DNA of 64,000 nucleotides from NCBI GenBank assembly GCA_947499305.1, contig CANMNN010000009.1, positions 1 through 64,000 on the forward strand. Direction: 5' to 3'. The stretch comes from an uncultured Arenicella sp. Its GTDB lineage: Bacteria > Pseudomonadota > Gammaproteobacteria > Arenicellales > Arenicellaceae. The notes beneath the pieces were generated by a model. That model searched no databases. It had not been told where the DNA came from and saw only the letters and a list, made by a program, of their open reading frames with translations. Shown here in pieces: positions 28,736 to 37,692 of the stretch (the stretch's first letter is position 1; each line of letters opens with the position of its first letter). The position numbers and the translations under genes were made by a program.

Positions 28736-29125
28736 ATGATTGGATACGCAACTCTAGGTACTAATGATATTGAGCGGTCGGCCGCATACTATGACGCACT
28801 TTTAGCCGTCATTGGTGCAGAACGTTTTATGGAAGAAGCTGGTTATTTTATTGCTTGGGCGACGAGCCCTGAACAGCCTGCCTTATCGGTTTCGGTACCG
28901 TTTGATAAAAAGCCCGCGTCGATAGGTAATGGCTCAATGATCGCATTAATGATGGAAACGCCTGAACAAGTAGACCAGTTCTATAAAAAGGCGATTGAAC
29001 TGGGGGGTAGCGATGAAGGTAAACCTGGGTTTAGGCCAGAGGAGTCTGATTCGGGTTTTTATGCGGGCTACTTTAGAGATCTAGATGGTAACAAATTGAA
29101 TGCATTTTGCATGGTTAACCCATAG
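28736..29125 (+). CDS. VOC (glyoxalase fold) protein
   Basis: 129 residues, a single domain. The opening MIGYATLGTNDIERSAAYYDALL and the end GYFRDLDGNKLNAFCM are the family marks (NDIERS...YYD, D-x-DGNK). It is related to the VOC protein at 19345-19737: both have LLAVIGA/LAVVGA, PxxIGNGSM/PATAANGST and METPEQV/CDSPEQV at the same places. The substrate is unknown. AAAAGG precedes the start. It converges on the exported protein gene at 29244. Confidence 0.87.
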   Translation: MIGYATLGTNDIERSAAYYDALLAVIGAERFMEEAGYFIAWATSPEQPALSVSVPFDKKPASIGNGSMIALMMETPEQVDQFYKKAIELGGSDEGKPGFRPEESDSGFYAGYFRDLDGNKLNAFCMVNP

Positions 29126-29186
29126 AGAGTATCTCATTTGCTACTGCGCAGCGGTAATCCAATGCAAGCATGACATTTAGCTAGGC

Positions 29187-29214
29187 GCGCGACCACATTT
29201 TATACTGGTTGCGC
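29187..29214. terminator. Hairpin between convergent genes
   Basis: GCGCGACCA (29187-29195) and TGGTTGCGC (29206-29214), nine pairs with one G-T wobble and a 10-nt AT-rich loop, between the convergent VOC and exported-protein genes. Confidence 0.6.
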
Positions 29215-29243
29215 ACCTCAACTTTCATATAACTAGCTCAAGC

Positions 29244-29891
29244 TTAGCTGCTGTATCCGCCGTTCCCAGCAGACGCACTTCCACTGGCACTATAGTTTAG
29301 AGCGCCTCGGCTAGCATCGTCAAAACCGAAGCCAACGTTTATTTCAAACCTTCTGGCATCGATAACATCAAGCGTATTCGCCGACGAACCAAATACATTT
29401 AAATCCACGCGTTCAACGTATCTAAATGTTAGCTCGTCTTCAGTAGCATCATACTTAGCAACTATTCGACCTACGAGTTCCCCGCTTGCCATTAATGCAG
29501 TAGGGTCAATAGGGGCGGCGCGACCGATAATAACTTCATCTTCACCCGCTTCAAACTTAACCGTTACTTGCACTGGGGCTCTGTCATTTATAGTAATGAA
29601 AAAGTCGACACCTTCACTAGAAAAATTACGGCCGTTGCCAAACAATTCGGCTCCCAATCCTTGAAGGCTTTCTAAGGTAAGTACAGCGACGTTTCTTACC
29701 TCTCCTCGACGAAAAATACCATTATCAAAAATAAAATCCACATTCGATTGTTTTACGTTAATGCCTACCTTAGCCACAGGTCCATCTGGTGTGATGGGTG
29801 GATCTAGCGGAAACAGCTGAGCATAGCTAGTCGCGGTTAGTAAAGGCGATAGAAGGAGGGCAAAGGCAATAGTCTTTAAGTAACGTTTCAT
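29244..29891 (-). CDS. Exported beta-rich protein of unknown function
   Basis: 215 residues from the ATG at 29891; an earlier in-frame TTG adds three residues. A Sec signal peptide (MKRYLKTIAFALLLSPLLTATSYAQ) is clear. The mature part is beta-rich, without cysteines, and ends in a Gly/Ser-rich tail (SASGSASAGNGGYSS). No family recognised. It may be an outer-surface protein. Only short spacing separates it from the DUF2834 gene upstream (128 bp). Confidence 0.65.
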   Translation of the reverse strand: MKRYLKTIAFALLLSPLLTATSYAQLFPLDPPITPDGPVAKVGINVKQSNVDFIFDNGIFRRGEVRNVAVLTLESLQGLGAELFGNGRNFSSEGVDFFITINDRAPVQVTVKFEAGEDEVIIGRAAPIDPTALMASGELVGRIVAKYDATEDELTFRYVERVDLNVFGSSANTLDVIDARRFEINVGFGFDDASRGALNYSASGSASAGNGGYSS

Positions 29892-30019
29892 AAAGTCCAA
29901 AGTTAAGAAAATAAAATGAACCGAAAAAACTATCAGTTTTTAGATGCCCTTTCAACTTGGAATACTCTCGTAGACTGACGGCATCTATTAGTTGAAAAAG
30001 TACCGCGCGTTAGATTTTC

Positions 30020-30361
30020 TTAATGCGTTTCGGTTTGCTTAACGAGGGCTCGTTCGCGCATTAAGAGAAATAATGGATAGGCAAATGCGAGAGCGATAAA
30101 AATAGAAAGCGGCACATATACCCACCAATGCTTCATGCCTAAACGTCGCGCTTCGATAAAGGACCAAAAAAAGAACACCACTAGAATTACAGCAATATCG
30201 TTAGCGATAGAGGCTGATGATGGGTTGACATAGTTATCTCGCACAAAACTCGCGAAAGAAAAATCAGGGTCTAGCTCCATTGCTTGGAGGTTAAAGTACC
30301 AAGTGGCTAAGATGCCAACCAGCGCCATGACCGCGTAGAAAATTTGTTTACTTGATTGCAT
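30020..30361 (-). CDS. DUF2834 membrane protein
   Basis: 113 residues with three membrane helices. It has the DUF2834 layout: helix 1 FYAVMALVGILATWYFNLQ, a loop with FVRDNYVNPSSASIANDI (the family's N-P-A-x-x-x-x-x-D region), helix 2 AVILVVFFFWSFIEARRLGM and helix 3 WWVYVPLSIFIALAFAYPLFL. Function unknown. It is upstream of the exported protein gene on the same strand. Confidence 0.85.
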   Translation of the reverse strand: MQSSKQIFYAVMALVGILATWYFNLQAMELDPDFSFASFVRDNYVNPSSASIANDIAVILVVFFFWSFIEARRLGMKHWWVYVPLSIFIALAFAYPLFLLMRERALVKQTETH

Positions 30362-30610
30362 TGTTCAAAACCTATTTTGAGTGTTAATAGTCATACTTTA
30401 AGTGAATAACCATGTTGATACGAATTTCTGTTTATAAATAGAAACGCGTTTGTCAGTGGTGCTCTGATTTTTCGGCGGAGTTTGAGGCTGTTGATATTTT
30501 TTTTGAAAAAAAACGAAAATGCGTGTCACAAATTTCCGCCCTACGGTTACTTAGTAAGTATGCACACGATGCTAAACCTTCTAAACACTAAGTCTAACTA
30601 GGAAATTACA

Positions 30611-31516
30611 ATGAAAACCATCAATTTAATATTCAGCCCTTTATGCAAATTATTTCCCCTGAGAGCGTTCGCGGCTCTCGCGGCTCTATTGATAAGCGTA
30701 TGCGCGCATGCGGGTGAATCGTATTCGAGCTTTAACGTCAGTGTTGAGGGGGAAGGGCATGACATTGTTCTAATTCCTGGTTTAATGTCTGATGGTCGGG
30801 TATGGGAGGAGACTTCGAAAGCGCTCAGTTCGAAAAACCGCGTCCACACTGTCAATATCTCAGGATTTGGGCGTACGCCTGCTAAGGGAGGTAACAGTCT
30901 TAGGAGTGTCGAAAAACAGTTAACTCAGTATATTGCAACTTTGGATCGGCCAACGGTAGTTGGTCATAGTATTGGTGGTTTTTTAGCAATGTCGATCGCT
31001 ATAAATGCTCCCGACTCACTGAGTGGTGTAGTGAGCGTCGATGGCTTACCATTCATTGGGCCAATTTTTACTCGAAACCCAAACACGAAAGTATCTGACA
31101 TATCTGCACAAGCGAAATATATTAAAGGGCACTATGCAAAACTTTCTAAGAAGCAGCTGGCGTCTGAAGTTGCCCGCGGCATTTATATTCAAGCCACTTC
31201 ACCGAGCGATCAAAATTTAGTGATCGAGATGTCATCTCTTTCTCACGGCAAAACGGTAGGTAAAATGATGCACGCAGTAATGACAACTGACCTACGTCCT
31301 CAACTTTCTAGTATAAAAGCGAAGATGTTGATGTTGGGTGCCTCGGGAGCAATGCCAAATGAGGTTGGTAAGGACCAAGTTGAAAGCTTATATAGTCAAC
31401 AGTTCGAAACTCTACCTTCTGCGCAGGTCAAGATGAACCGCGATGCAAGGCATTTTATTATGCTTGATGACCTCGACTGGTTGCTACAAAATATTACTAA
31501 CGTGGTAGGAGAATAA
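30611..31516 (+). CDS. Exported alpha/beta hydrolase, partner of the ECF sigma gene
   Basis: 301 residues with a signal peptide ending near residue 34 (LLISVCAHAGE). The fold shows the oxyanion loop IVLIPGLMSDGRVW, nucleophile elbow VVGHSIGG, acid-loop region MLMLGASGA and catalytic His in DARHFIMLDD. Substrate unknown. The gene is followed after two bases by an ECF sigma factor gene, so both lie in one operon, which suggests that the hydrolase takes part in, or responds to, the envelope signal read by the sigma factor. Confidence 0.85.
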   Translation: MKTINLIFSPLCKLFPLRAFAALAALLISVCAHAGESYSSFNVSVEGEGHDIVLIPGLMSDGRVWEETSKALSSKNRVHTVNISGFGRTPAKGGNSLRSVEKQLTQYIATLDRPTVVGHSIGGFLAMSIAINAPDSLSGVVSVDGLPFIGPIFTRNPNTKVSDISAQAKYIKGHYAKLSKKQLASEVARGIYIQATSPSDQNLVIEMSSLSHGKTVGKMMHAVMTTDLRPQLSSIKAKMLMLGASGAMPNEVGKDQVESLYSQQFETLPSAQVKMNRDARHFIMLDDLDWLLQNITNVVGE

Positions 31517-31518
31517 TC

Positions 31519-32664
31519 ATGAATGCGGCTGCTCAAAATATAGAACTAACGCTACTTGATGATGTGGAGTCAGTTCGCGCTGGCGATACCCAAGCCCTAG
31601 CTCGACTTATTGACCGAACGAGTTCCACTGTTACTAGTATTGCCCTGGCAATTGTGAAAGATATCGATAGTGCCGAGGATGTTGCTCAGCAGGTTTACAT
31701 CAAAGTTTGGCAACAAATAAAAACCTTGAAAAACGCTATGAGCTTTTTGCCTTGGCTTCGTCAAACCACCCGTAATACCGCTTTCAATTTTCTGCGAGAC
31801 AATAAAGTGTCTCGAACGGTCTCGGGACAAACAGCTGAAGATTTGCTCAGTGAATACAGTGATGCAGATCAAAACCAAGATGAAATTCTGTTGCGCAGCC
31901 AACAAGGACAAATAATCAGCCGATTTGTTGACGAGCTTCCGAGCGAAGACAGAGAAGTGATTTTACTGTTTTACCGTGAGGGAGAATCAACTAAACGTGT
32001 ATCGCAGTTGCTTGAACTGAGCGAAGCAAATGTCAGAAAAAAACTTTCCAGAACTAGGGCAAACCTTAAAGATCAAATGTTAGCTAAGTGTGGTGATTTA
32101 CTGCTTAGTACGGCCCCTGCGATCGGCTTTGGTAGCCTCTTAGTTTCATCAATGACAGCCTCAAGCCCAGCGGTCGCCGCAACAATTGCTACATCATCAT
32201 CGAGCTCTTCGACACCTTGGATTAGCAAGCTCGGTATGGTGCTTGGCGGAGCAATGATTGGCGCATTCGGGGCGATAGCCGGAATTCTGTTGGGTTCAAA
32301 GATGCAGCTAAGGACCATTGACGACGCCACTGTTAAGCGTAAGCTGGTGAGCTCGCGAAATCGGTACATCGTGTTCGTGCTCGCATTCGGAGTTTGTTTC
32401 GCTTTAAGCTATGAGCTGACTCAAGGGTGGCTTGCGCCCGTAATTTGTTACTCTGTATTTGCACTCAGTTTGATCTACTTCACACTGTCCAGCAATAATA
32501 TTGTGATTGAACATCAGGCCAGTTTAGAACCATGTGACGCTAAACAACAAGCAAAGCAAAGGCGACAAAAAAATCAATCAGCTATAGGCCTAAGCATTGG
32601 ATTAGGCACTGGGTTTGCAGCACTGATTGTTGGCCTGATTAACAGTGGTAGGCTGATTATCTAA
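31519..32664 (+). CDS. ECF sigma factor with C-terminal membrane domain
   Basis: 381 residues. Residues about 10-185 form a sigma-70 region 2 (IVKDIDSAEDVAQQVYIKVWQQIKTL) and region 4 (LPSEDREVILLFYREGESTKRVSQLLELSEANVRKKLSRTRANL). After this comes a Ser/Ala-rich linker and about five hydrophobic helices (around 198-212, 232-256, 272-290, 293-312 and 350-375). Typical ECF factors stop at region 4. The extra membrane part could hold the sigma factor at the membrane and replace a separate anti-sigma factor, none of which is encoded nearby. It lies two bases after the exported hydrolase gene. Confidence 0.88.
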   Translation: MNAAAQNIELTLLDDVESVRAGDTQALARLIDRTSSTVTSIALAIVKDIDSAEDVAQQVYIKVWQQIKTLKNAMSFLPWLRQTTRNTAFNFLRDNKVSRTVSGQTAEDLLSEYSDADQNQDEILLRSQQGQIISRFVDELPSEDREVILLFYREGESTKRVSQLLELSEANVRKKLSRTRANLKDQMLAKCGDLLLSTAPAIGFGSLLVSSMTASSPAVAATIATSSSSSSTPWISKLGMVLGGAMIGAFGAIAGILLGSKMQLRTIDDATVKRKLVSSRNRYIVFVLAFGVCFALSYELTQGWLAPVICYSVFALSLIYFTLSSNNIVIEHQASLEPCDAKQQAKQRRQKNQSAIGLSIGLGTGFAALIVGLINSGRLII

Positions 32665-32676
32665 GGCCTATTCTTT

Positions 32677-32709
32677 GCTGGCGACCGTTATCCAGAATGA
32701 GTCGCCAGC
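32677..32709 (+). terminator. Perfect 9-bp hairpin after the sigma factor gene
   Basis: GCTGGCGAC (32677-32685), 15-nt loop, GTCGCCAGC (32701-32709), 12 bp after the sigma gene stop and between convergent genes. Confidence 0.6.
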
Positions 32710-32754
32710 GTTAAATAAGGAGACATAGTTTTAGTATTTAGCCCGAGTATGTTT

Positions 32755-33438
32755 CTAAACAGCTTTTGCATTGCCGAAGTAACGAATTCGCACTAACCAA
32801 AAAATCATTGCAATTAGAATGATGAATTCTGGAAGAGGGAGAAGGCCGCTATTTTTAATGGTTTCAGGAAAAGCGTTCATTCCGGGGCCGGTAAAAGCCG
32901 AGCCAACAGCGATAAAAAGGCCGAGGCACATTCTCCACAAATGTCTTATGAGCCGGTTCGCGTGTGTTAATGTTTTCGAAGAGAAATAACGTAAGTCACC
33001 ATAAAGTGCAATGGCCGCCATCGCTGATAAAAAGAAATAGTCTTTGGCGTGAAACCCAAAAAGAATGCCATTGAGGCTTTGGGTCGCAAATATTCCTGAG
33101 CTAAAGGTGACTAAAAAGTTCAGACCATTCAACGTTGCTATGCGCCTCTCTTGTCTCGGCGTATTTGCTTTTCCTCGTTGAACAGCTAATACGCCACTTA
33201 GAACCAGTGTTATGCTGAGGATCCCTGCAAGTGTTGTGATAAAAAAAGCTGAAAACTTGAGCAGGCCGAGTACCCCTCCGATAGCCGATGAAAACACCAT
33301 AGTCCAAGTAAATGTGTGGCCAAACTTAATATGAGTTACCTGCCCCTTCTTCGCGTACAGAGCGATGCACCCGGCTAGTATGGCTGCGATACCTAAAAGG
33401 ACATGGACTATTGTTGCAATATTTTCTATTAAGATCAT
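32755..33438 (-). CDS. Multi-pass membrane protein, DUF2306-like
   Basis: 227 residues, about seven membrane helices. The opening (IENIATIVHVLLGIAAILAGCIALYAKKGQ, then H-x-K-x-G-H-x-F) matches the DUF2306-type pattern of a histidine-bearing first helix, a glycine-rich turn and KKG.xH...G. Four or five conserved histidines within or next to helices suggest haem or metal binding, unproven. It is divergent from the AraC-type regulator at 33619. Confidence 0.65.
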   Translation of the reverse strand: MILIENIATIVHVLLGIAAILAGCIALYAKKGQVTHIKFGHTFTWTMVFSSAIGGVLGLLKFSAFFITTLAGILSITLVLSGVLAVQRGKANTPRQERRIATLNGLNFLVTFSSGIFATQSLNGILFGFHAKDYFFLSAMAAIALYGDLRYFSSKTLTHANRLIRHLWRMCLGLFIAVGSAFTGPGMNAFPETIKNSGLLPLPEFIILIAMIFWLVRIRYFGNAKAV

Positions 33439-33618
33439 ATCTTTGAACCTGCTAAGTTTTCGACGATGCGGGTTAATGGGAGTATTTGTTTAAGCGTTAT
33501 TTTGATACATTTTGGTCAAACGCGTGCCGAGTGTCTCAGGGAATAAACCTTCAGTCGTCCACTTGTGAGCACACGGACAAAATTTTTAAGTATTTTTGGA
33601 AATCTTGAAATAGATCGA

Positions 33619-34791
33619 ATGACCGACACCACAATCATTGTTTTATCCGCCATTAGTAGTGGTATAGCCCTTTCAGGATTGGTTATTTCGTGGCGAGCGA
33701 GTCCTGATGAGCGAGAAAAGCGAATTTTGTTTCTAATCTTTTGCTTGTTCTTGACTATGTGTTCGGTGCCAATCTCTTTGGAGTTCGATAGATCAACATA
33801 TCCTTATCATATGGCGTTGTTGCTTCCAGTATTACTAAGCCTTTCTCCTGCTCTCTATTTCTACGTTTTGGTCAAAACATCTTTTAAGACGGCCATTAAG
33901 TTTCAGCGGTTAAATTTAGTTTTACCGTTTATTGGCGGTGCTGTAATGTTTGGTTACTATGCCCTACCTTTCACGGATAGAAACGAGATGTTTGTTAGAG
34001 GTGACTTACCCCCTGGCGTCTTACCATTAATTCTGGCCATATCCACCTTTTTACTATTAGGAGCTTGGGTAATAACGTCGATGTGTTATCTGGTTTTAAT
34101 AATAAGAAAGTTAAAACTCTATAGAACGACCTTGAAACAAAACCTTTCGAATGTAGACACTATTGAGCTTCGTTGGGTTGAGTGGCTAATGGCGCTTTTA
34201 ATGGTACTGTGGATTGCCTCTGCGATATCTCTTGTGTCGGAAAACTTAACCGAGTCGGCTTTTTTTGCCCCGGACATTCTCTATGTTCTTTTGTCTGGCA
34301 CCTTATTATTTTTGATTGCATTTGCTTCAGTTCCCAGTCTGGAAGTTTTTAGGAACCAAAGCAGTCTGAACACCGAAATAGATAGAATTCATGAGTTAGA
34401 TCCTAAGAAAAAGTACTCTAAATCATCGCTCGACAAGAATCGATCAGAAGAAATAGCGACAGAAATCGAAGAGTTGATGCGCGAGCGGAAGGTCTACTTA
34501 GAGGTCGATTTATCGCTTTCCAAGCTTGCTGGGCACTTGAACATGCCATCGAACTTTGTGTCACAATCTTTAAACGAAGTTTTAAACGCAACGTTTTATG
34601 ATTACGTAGGTCGTTGGCGAATCGAGGCGGCCAAGGATCATCTAAAGTTTGGCGAGCTATCTATCACCGATATTTATCTTGAAGTGGGCTTTAACTCAAG
34701 GTCCACATTTTACAAGATCTTCAAAACCCAAACAGGTCTTACACCAAAACAATATAGGGGGAAATACAAGCTTTCTAATCACACTGAGTAA
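33619..34791 (+). CDS. AraC-family regulator with N-terminal membrane domain
   Basis: 390 residues from the ATG at 33619; an in-frame GTG at 33565 is the alternative. The first 240 residues contain seven hydrophobic helices, a sensor layout known in membrane-bound AraC regulators. The C-terminal 110 residues form the double helix-turn-helix, with LSKLAGHLNMPSNFVSQSLNEVLNATFYDYVGRWRIEAAKDHL and ITDIYLEVGFNSRSTFYKIFKTQTGLTPKQYR. It probably senses a signal in the membrane and regulates a nearby gene such as the divergent DUF2306-like gene. A second protein of this design is at 59605-60762. Confidence 0.87.
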   Translation: MTDTTIIVLSAISSGIALSGLVISWRASPDEREKRILFLIFCLFLTMCSVPISLEFDRSTYPYHMALLLPVLLSLSPALYFYVLVKTSFKTAIKFQRLNLVLPFIGGAVMFGYYALPFTDRNEMFVRGDLPPGVLPLILAISTFLLLGAWVITSMCYLVLIIRKLKLYRTTLKQNLSNVDTIELRWVEWLMALLMVLWIASAISLVSENLTESAFFAPDILYVLLSGTLLFLIAFASVPSLEVFRNQSSLNTEIDRIHELDPKKKYSKSSLDKNRSEEIATEIEELMRERKVYLEVDLSLSKLAGHLNMPSNFVSQSLNEVLNATFYDYVGRWRIEAAKDHLKFGELSITDIYLEVGFNSRSTFYKIFKTQTGLTPKQYRGKYKLSNHTE

Positions 34792-35015
34792 CGTCAATGG
34801 ATAGAATGGGCCGCGTTTTCTGCCTTCGCTGCTTAGCTTATGAATCGAATTCCGGTTTTAGGTTTAAGGAGAATCCCGATAGGCAGACTTGAAGATATAA
34901 AAATGAAAATAGGAGGTCTTGTAGACAGTATCTCAGAGGTCGCGGTTGATAGAAATGTACCACCGGTTTATGCCCCTTTGAGCCCATCGCGAATTTTACT
35001 TGGTGACTCGCACCT

Positions 35016-35897
35016 TCAACACATTTCTTTACGAAGGAAGTTAACCAGTAGCTTGCTCAATGCGTGTTCCGCAACATTGTTAGGCCATTCCGCATAGACC
35101 TTGAGTGAATCTAGCTCCCAGTCTGGAAGCAATATCTTAATGTCATCGCGATCGATACCTTTATTTAGTAAATAATCAGGGACAATTGCAATACCGGTGC
35201 CGGCACTCACCAGTTGGTAAATGGAGCGAATGTCGTTTGAATAGACTAACGCATCTGGCTTGAATGAAATTGAGGTATCATTCTGGCGGAAAATGTACGG
35301 TCTATTTCTCACGGGAGATAAAGCCAGCCATCGCAAGGTCTTAAGCTGATGTGGGCTGTTGATTGATGCTTGCTCAGCGATATAAGCTTTAGATGAAATT
35401 AGCCTTCGTCTGACTGAGAGTAAGTTACAAGAAGTCGCTGAGCTGGAACCATCAATACCCATCCTAAAAGCCAAGTCAATTCCATTGCCAACAAGCTCTC
35501 TACGAGTGTCAGAGTAATCTAGTAAAAGATGTATACGCGGGTATAGTTGTGAAAATTTTCCAATAGCATCTGTAAACGGCGATTGAGAAAGTGAAGATGG
35601 AATTGTTATTTTTAATTCGCCGCTTGGTTGCTTTGCAGTGCCAGAAATATTGAGGAACTCCTCTTCAACAGCGCCCAGCATATTTCGAACTGCGCTAAGC
35701 AGCCGCTCGCCATCGAGGGTGAGTTTCAGCTTTCTTGTTGAGCGATACAAAAGCGTTACCCCCAAATGCGATTCTAAGTCTGATATATGGTGACTCACCA
35801 CTGACGGAGATAGCCTCAGCTCTTTGGCGGCTCCTCTAAACGAGCCATGGTCGATAACTTTCGAAAAGATCGCCATCTGGCGAAGTTGGTCAATCAT
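35016..35897 (-). CDS. LysR-family transcriptional regulator
   Basis: 293 residues from the ATG at 35897, where the canonical start (MIDQLRQMAIFSKVIDHGSF) lies; upstream in-frame codons would add an atypical extension. Winged helix: FRGAAKELRLSPSVVSHHISDLESHLGVTLLYRSTRKLKLTLDGERLL. An effector-binding domain fills the rest. It is divergent from the SnoaL-like gene at 36025 with 127 bp between, the usual position of a LysR target. The effector is unknown. Confidence 0.92.
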   Translation of the reverse strand: MIDQLRQMAIFSKVIDHGSFRGAAKELRLSPSVVSHHISDLESHLGVTLLYRSTRKLKLTLDGERLLSAVRNMLGAVEEEFLNISGTAKQPSGELKITIPSSLSQSPFTDAIGKFSQLYPRIHLLLDYSDTRRELVGNGIDLAFRMGIDGSSSATSCNLLSVRRRLISSKAYIAEQASINSPHQLKTLRWLALSPVRNRPYIFRQNDTSISFKPDALVYSNDIRSIYQLVSAGTGIAIVPDYLLNKGIDRDDIKILLPDWELDSLKVYAEWPNNVAEHALSKLLVNFLRKEMC

Positions 35898-36024
35898 TAT
35901 TAAATATTTCCGAACAGTTAGTTTTGATTGGGCTATCTTATAAAAGTTAGAAAAATTATTCATACTTTAACCGCTTATTCTTTCGAATTTAACGACTTTA
36001 CTTTGGATACTCCTGGAGATACTT

Positions 36025-36924
36025 ATGAAAATAGTTAGAAAAATCCTTTTGCCGATCGCTTTTCTATTGATGCCGATTTTAACCGTTTCATCTGCCCATG
36101 CTGGTGGTAAGGATAAAGTCCAAAAATTCTACGATTTCTTGAGCAATCCTGGTTCTCAAGTTCATGCCGAAGCGTTTTCGTCCGCTGTCGCCGATGACTG
36201 GGAAAGCATTGGTAACTATTCTGGTAAAAATAAATCTAAAGAGGCGTTTATCGGTCAAATGGGTGGTTTCTCAAAACTAATCCCAAATTTGAATTGGGAG
36301 GTACAGTCGATGCAAAGAAGTGGTAAAAGCGTCGTTGTTAGAAGCCGGGCAACCGGCACTCCGACTGGCCCGCTATTTGGTGTCGACGGGCAGGGCAGAA
36401 GCTTTGATATCATGACCATCGATATTCATGAGTTTAAGAAAGGTAGAATAGCCCGTACTTATCACATAGAAGACTGGTCTGGTGCACTTGCTCAACTTAG
36501 TGGCCCCCAAGTGCTTGATCAAAGCAAAGAGTCGATCAAGGTGGTCGAAGCTTTTATGGGAGCTATGGGTAGCGGCGACATGGATAAAATGTCAGCGCTG
36601 ATGGCCGATGATATGATTTGGCACAACGAAGGCGACTCTGATATGCCATGGATAGGACCTTGGAAAGGTAAAGAGCAAATCTTTGGTTTTCTTAAAGTGT
36701 TCTCTGAAAACTTAAAGACCACCAAATGGGAAAATGAAAACATGTTTGCGTCGGGTGATACGGTGGCAGTTTTCGGACGTATGAACGGAGTAACAACTAA
36801 GTCAGGCAAAGAGATTGGGGAATTCACTTTTGCCCTGCGTGTCAAAGTTCGTGACGGCAAAGTAGTGTTGTGGAATTGGTTTGAAGATTCTTACGCAGTT
36901 AGTAATGCCTTTCATGGGCGATAG
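36025..36924 (+). CDS. Exported protein with two tandem SnoaL-like domains
   Basis: 299 residues. Signal peptide to about residue 26 (PILTVSSAHAGG). Two NTF2/SnoaL-like domains follow: residues about 29-160 (VQKFYDFLSNPGS...FDIMTIDIHEFKKGRIARTYHIEDW) and about 170-295 (VVEAFMGAMGSGDMDKMSALMADDMIWHNEGD...FTFALRVKVRDGKVVLWNWFEDS). Domains of this type bind or isomerise small hydrophobic molecules; here export suggests a periplasmic role. Likely regulated by the divergent LysR protein. A hairpin follows. Confidence 0.82.
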   Translation: MKIVRKILLPIAFLLMPILTVSSAHAGGKDKVQKFYDFLSNPGSQVHAEAFSSAVADDWESIGNYSGKNKSKEAFIGQMGGFSKLIPNLNWEVQSMQRSGKSVVVRSRATGTPTGPLFGVDGQGRSFDIMTIDIHEFKKGRIARTYHIEDWSGALAQLSGPQVLDQSKESIKVVEAFMGAMGSGDMDKMSALMADDMIWHNEGDSDMPWIGPWKGKEQIFGFLKVFSENLKTTKWENENMFASGDTVAVFGRMNGVTTKSGKEIGEFTFALRVKVRDGKVVLWNWFEDSYAVSNAFHGR

Positions 36925-36934
36925 ATACACCTAG

Positions 36935-36957
36935 CGGTAGCCAATACTTGGCTATCG
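36935..36957 (+). terminator. Hairpin after the double SnoaL gene
   Basis: CGGTAGCCAA (36935-36944), 3-nt loop, TTGGCTATCG (36948-36957), ten pairs with one G-T wobble, followed by TTACTATTCC. Confidence 0.65.
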
Positions 36958-37050
36958 TTACTATTCCTAGTCTATACCGGCTTAAAGATTCTGTATTTCT
37001 CTGAGTATCATGCTTGACGGCATAAACTAGTAAGGTTAGCGTCGTACTCT

Positions 37051-37686
37051 ATGAACAGCCATCTGAGTCAATCTCATCTGATTGCGTGTCATGAATGCGA
37101 CCAGCTATTGTATTTTGTACCGTCGACTGATGCTCGCCAGACCGCTCACTGCCCAAGGTGTGACCACGCGATTCAAGCGGGAGTTTCAAATTCACTCGAC
37201 CAAGTTGTTGCTCTATGTATTACGGCGCTGATCGTTCTTGTCATTGCAAATTATTTCAATTTTCTAGGGTTCGATGCGAAAGGTCAGGAAAGGTCAATTA
37301 ACTTACTGAACGCATCTTACGAGCTCTATTTACAGGGTTATCCAGTTCTATCAGTTCTTATATTCACCTTCATAGTTGCAATTCCATTCCTGTATATGAG
37401 CTGCCTGTTGCTTATTTGTCTGCCTGTAAAATTGGGTATTAGGTGGAGACCGAGTTTATGGGTTGGCAGGCTATGCAGCGCTATGCTCCCTTGGGCTATG
37501 TCCGAAGTGTTTTTGGTTGGAGTTCTTGTGGCTCTTATAAAGATGGCTTCCTTGGCGACCATTATTTTCGGTGTTTCATTTTGGGCATATATACTCTTTT
37601 CGATTCTCTTTTTGCGGGTGGAGCACATTGTAGACTCGCATAGACTATGGGGTTGGATAGATGATCAAAGTCATTTTTCGGTATAG
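37051..37686 (+). CDS. pqiA: PqiA/LetA family protein, first half
   Basis: 211 residues. Zinc-ribbon start (CHECDQLLYF...HCPRCDH, residues 14-40) followed by four membrane helices, which is one LetA-like domain of the paraquat-inducible protein A family. With PqiB and PqiC it forms a lipid-transport path between inner and outer membrane. In E. coli PqiA is one protein of about 417 residues with two such domains. Here a single TAG codon (37684-37686) separates the halves; the second half starts 6 bases later in the same frame. Confidence 0.88.
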   Translation: MNSHLSQSHLIACHECDQLLYFVPSTDARQTAHCPRCDHAIQAGVSNSLDQVVALCITALIVLVIANYFNFLGFDAKGQERSINLLNASYELYLQGYPVLSVLIFTFIVAIPFLYMSCLLLICLPVKLGIRWRPSLWVGRLCSAMLPWAMSEVFLVGVLVALIKMASLATIIFGVSFWAYILFSILFLRVEHIVDSHRLWGWIDDQSHFSV

Positions 37687-37692
37687 CTTGTT

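Noticed and set aside
34840..35097. Plus-strand open frame of 85 codons
   Set aside because: It overlaps the 3' end of the LysR gene, has no recognisable protein pattern and no clear ribosome site.
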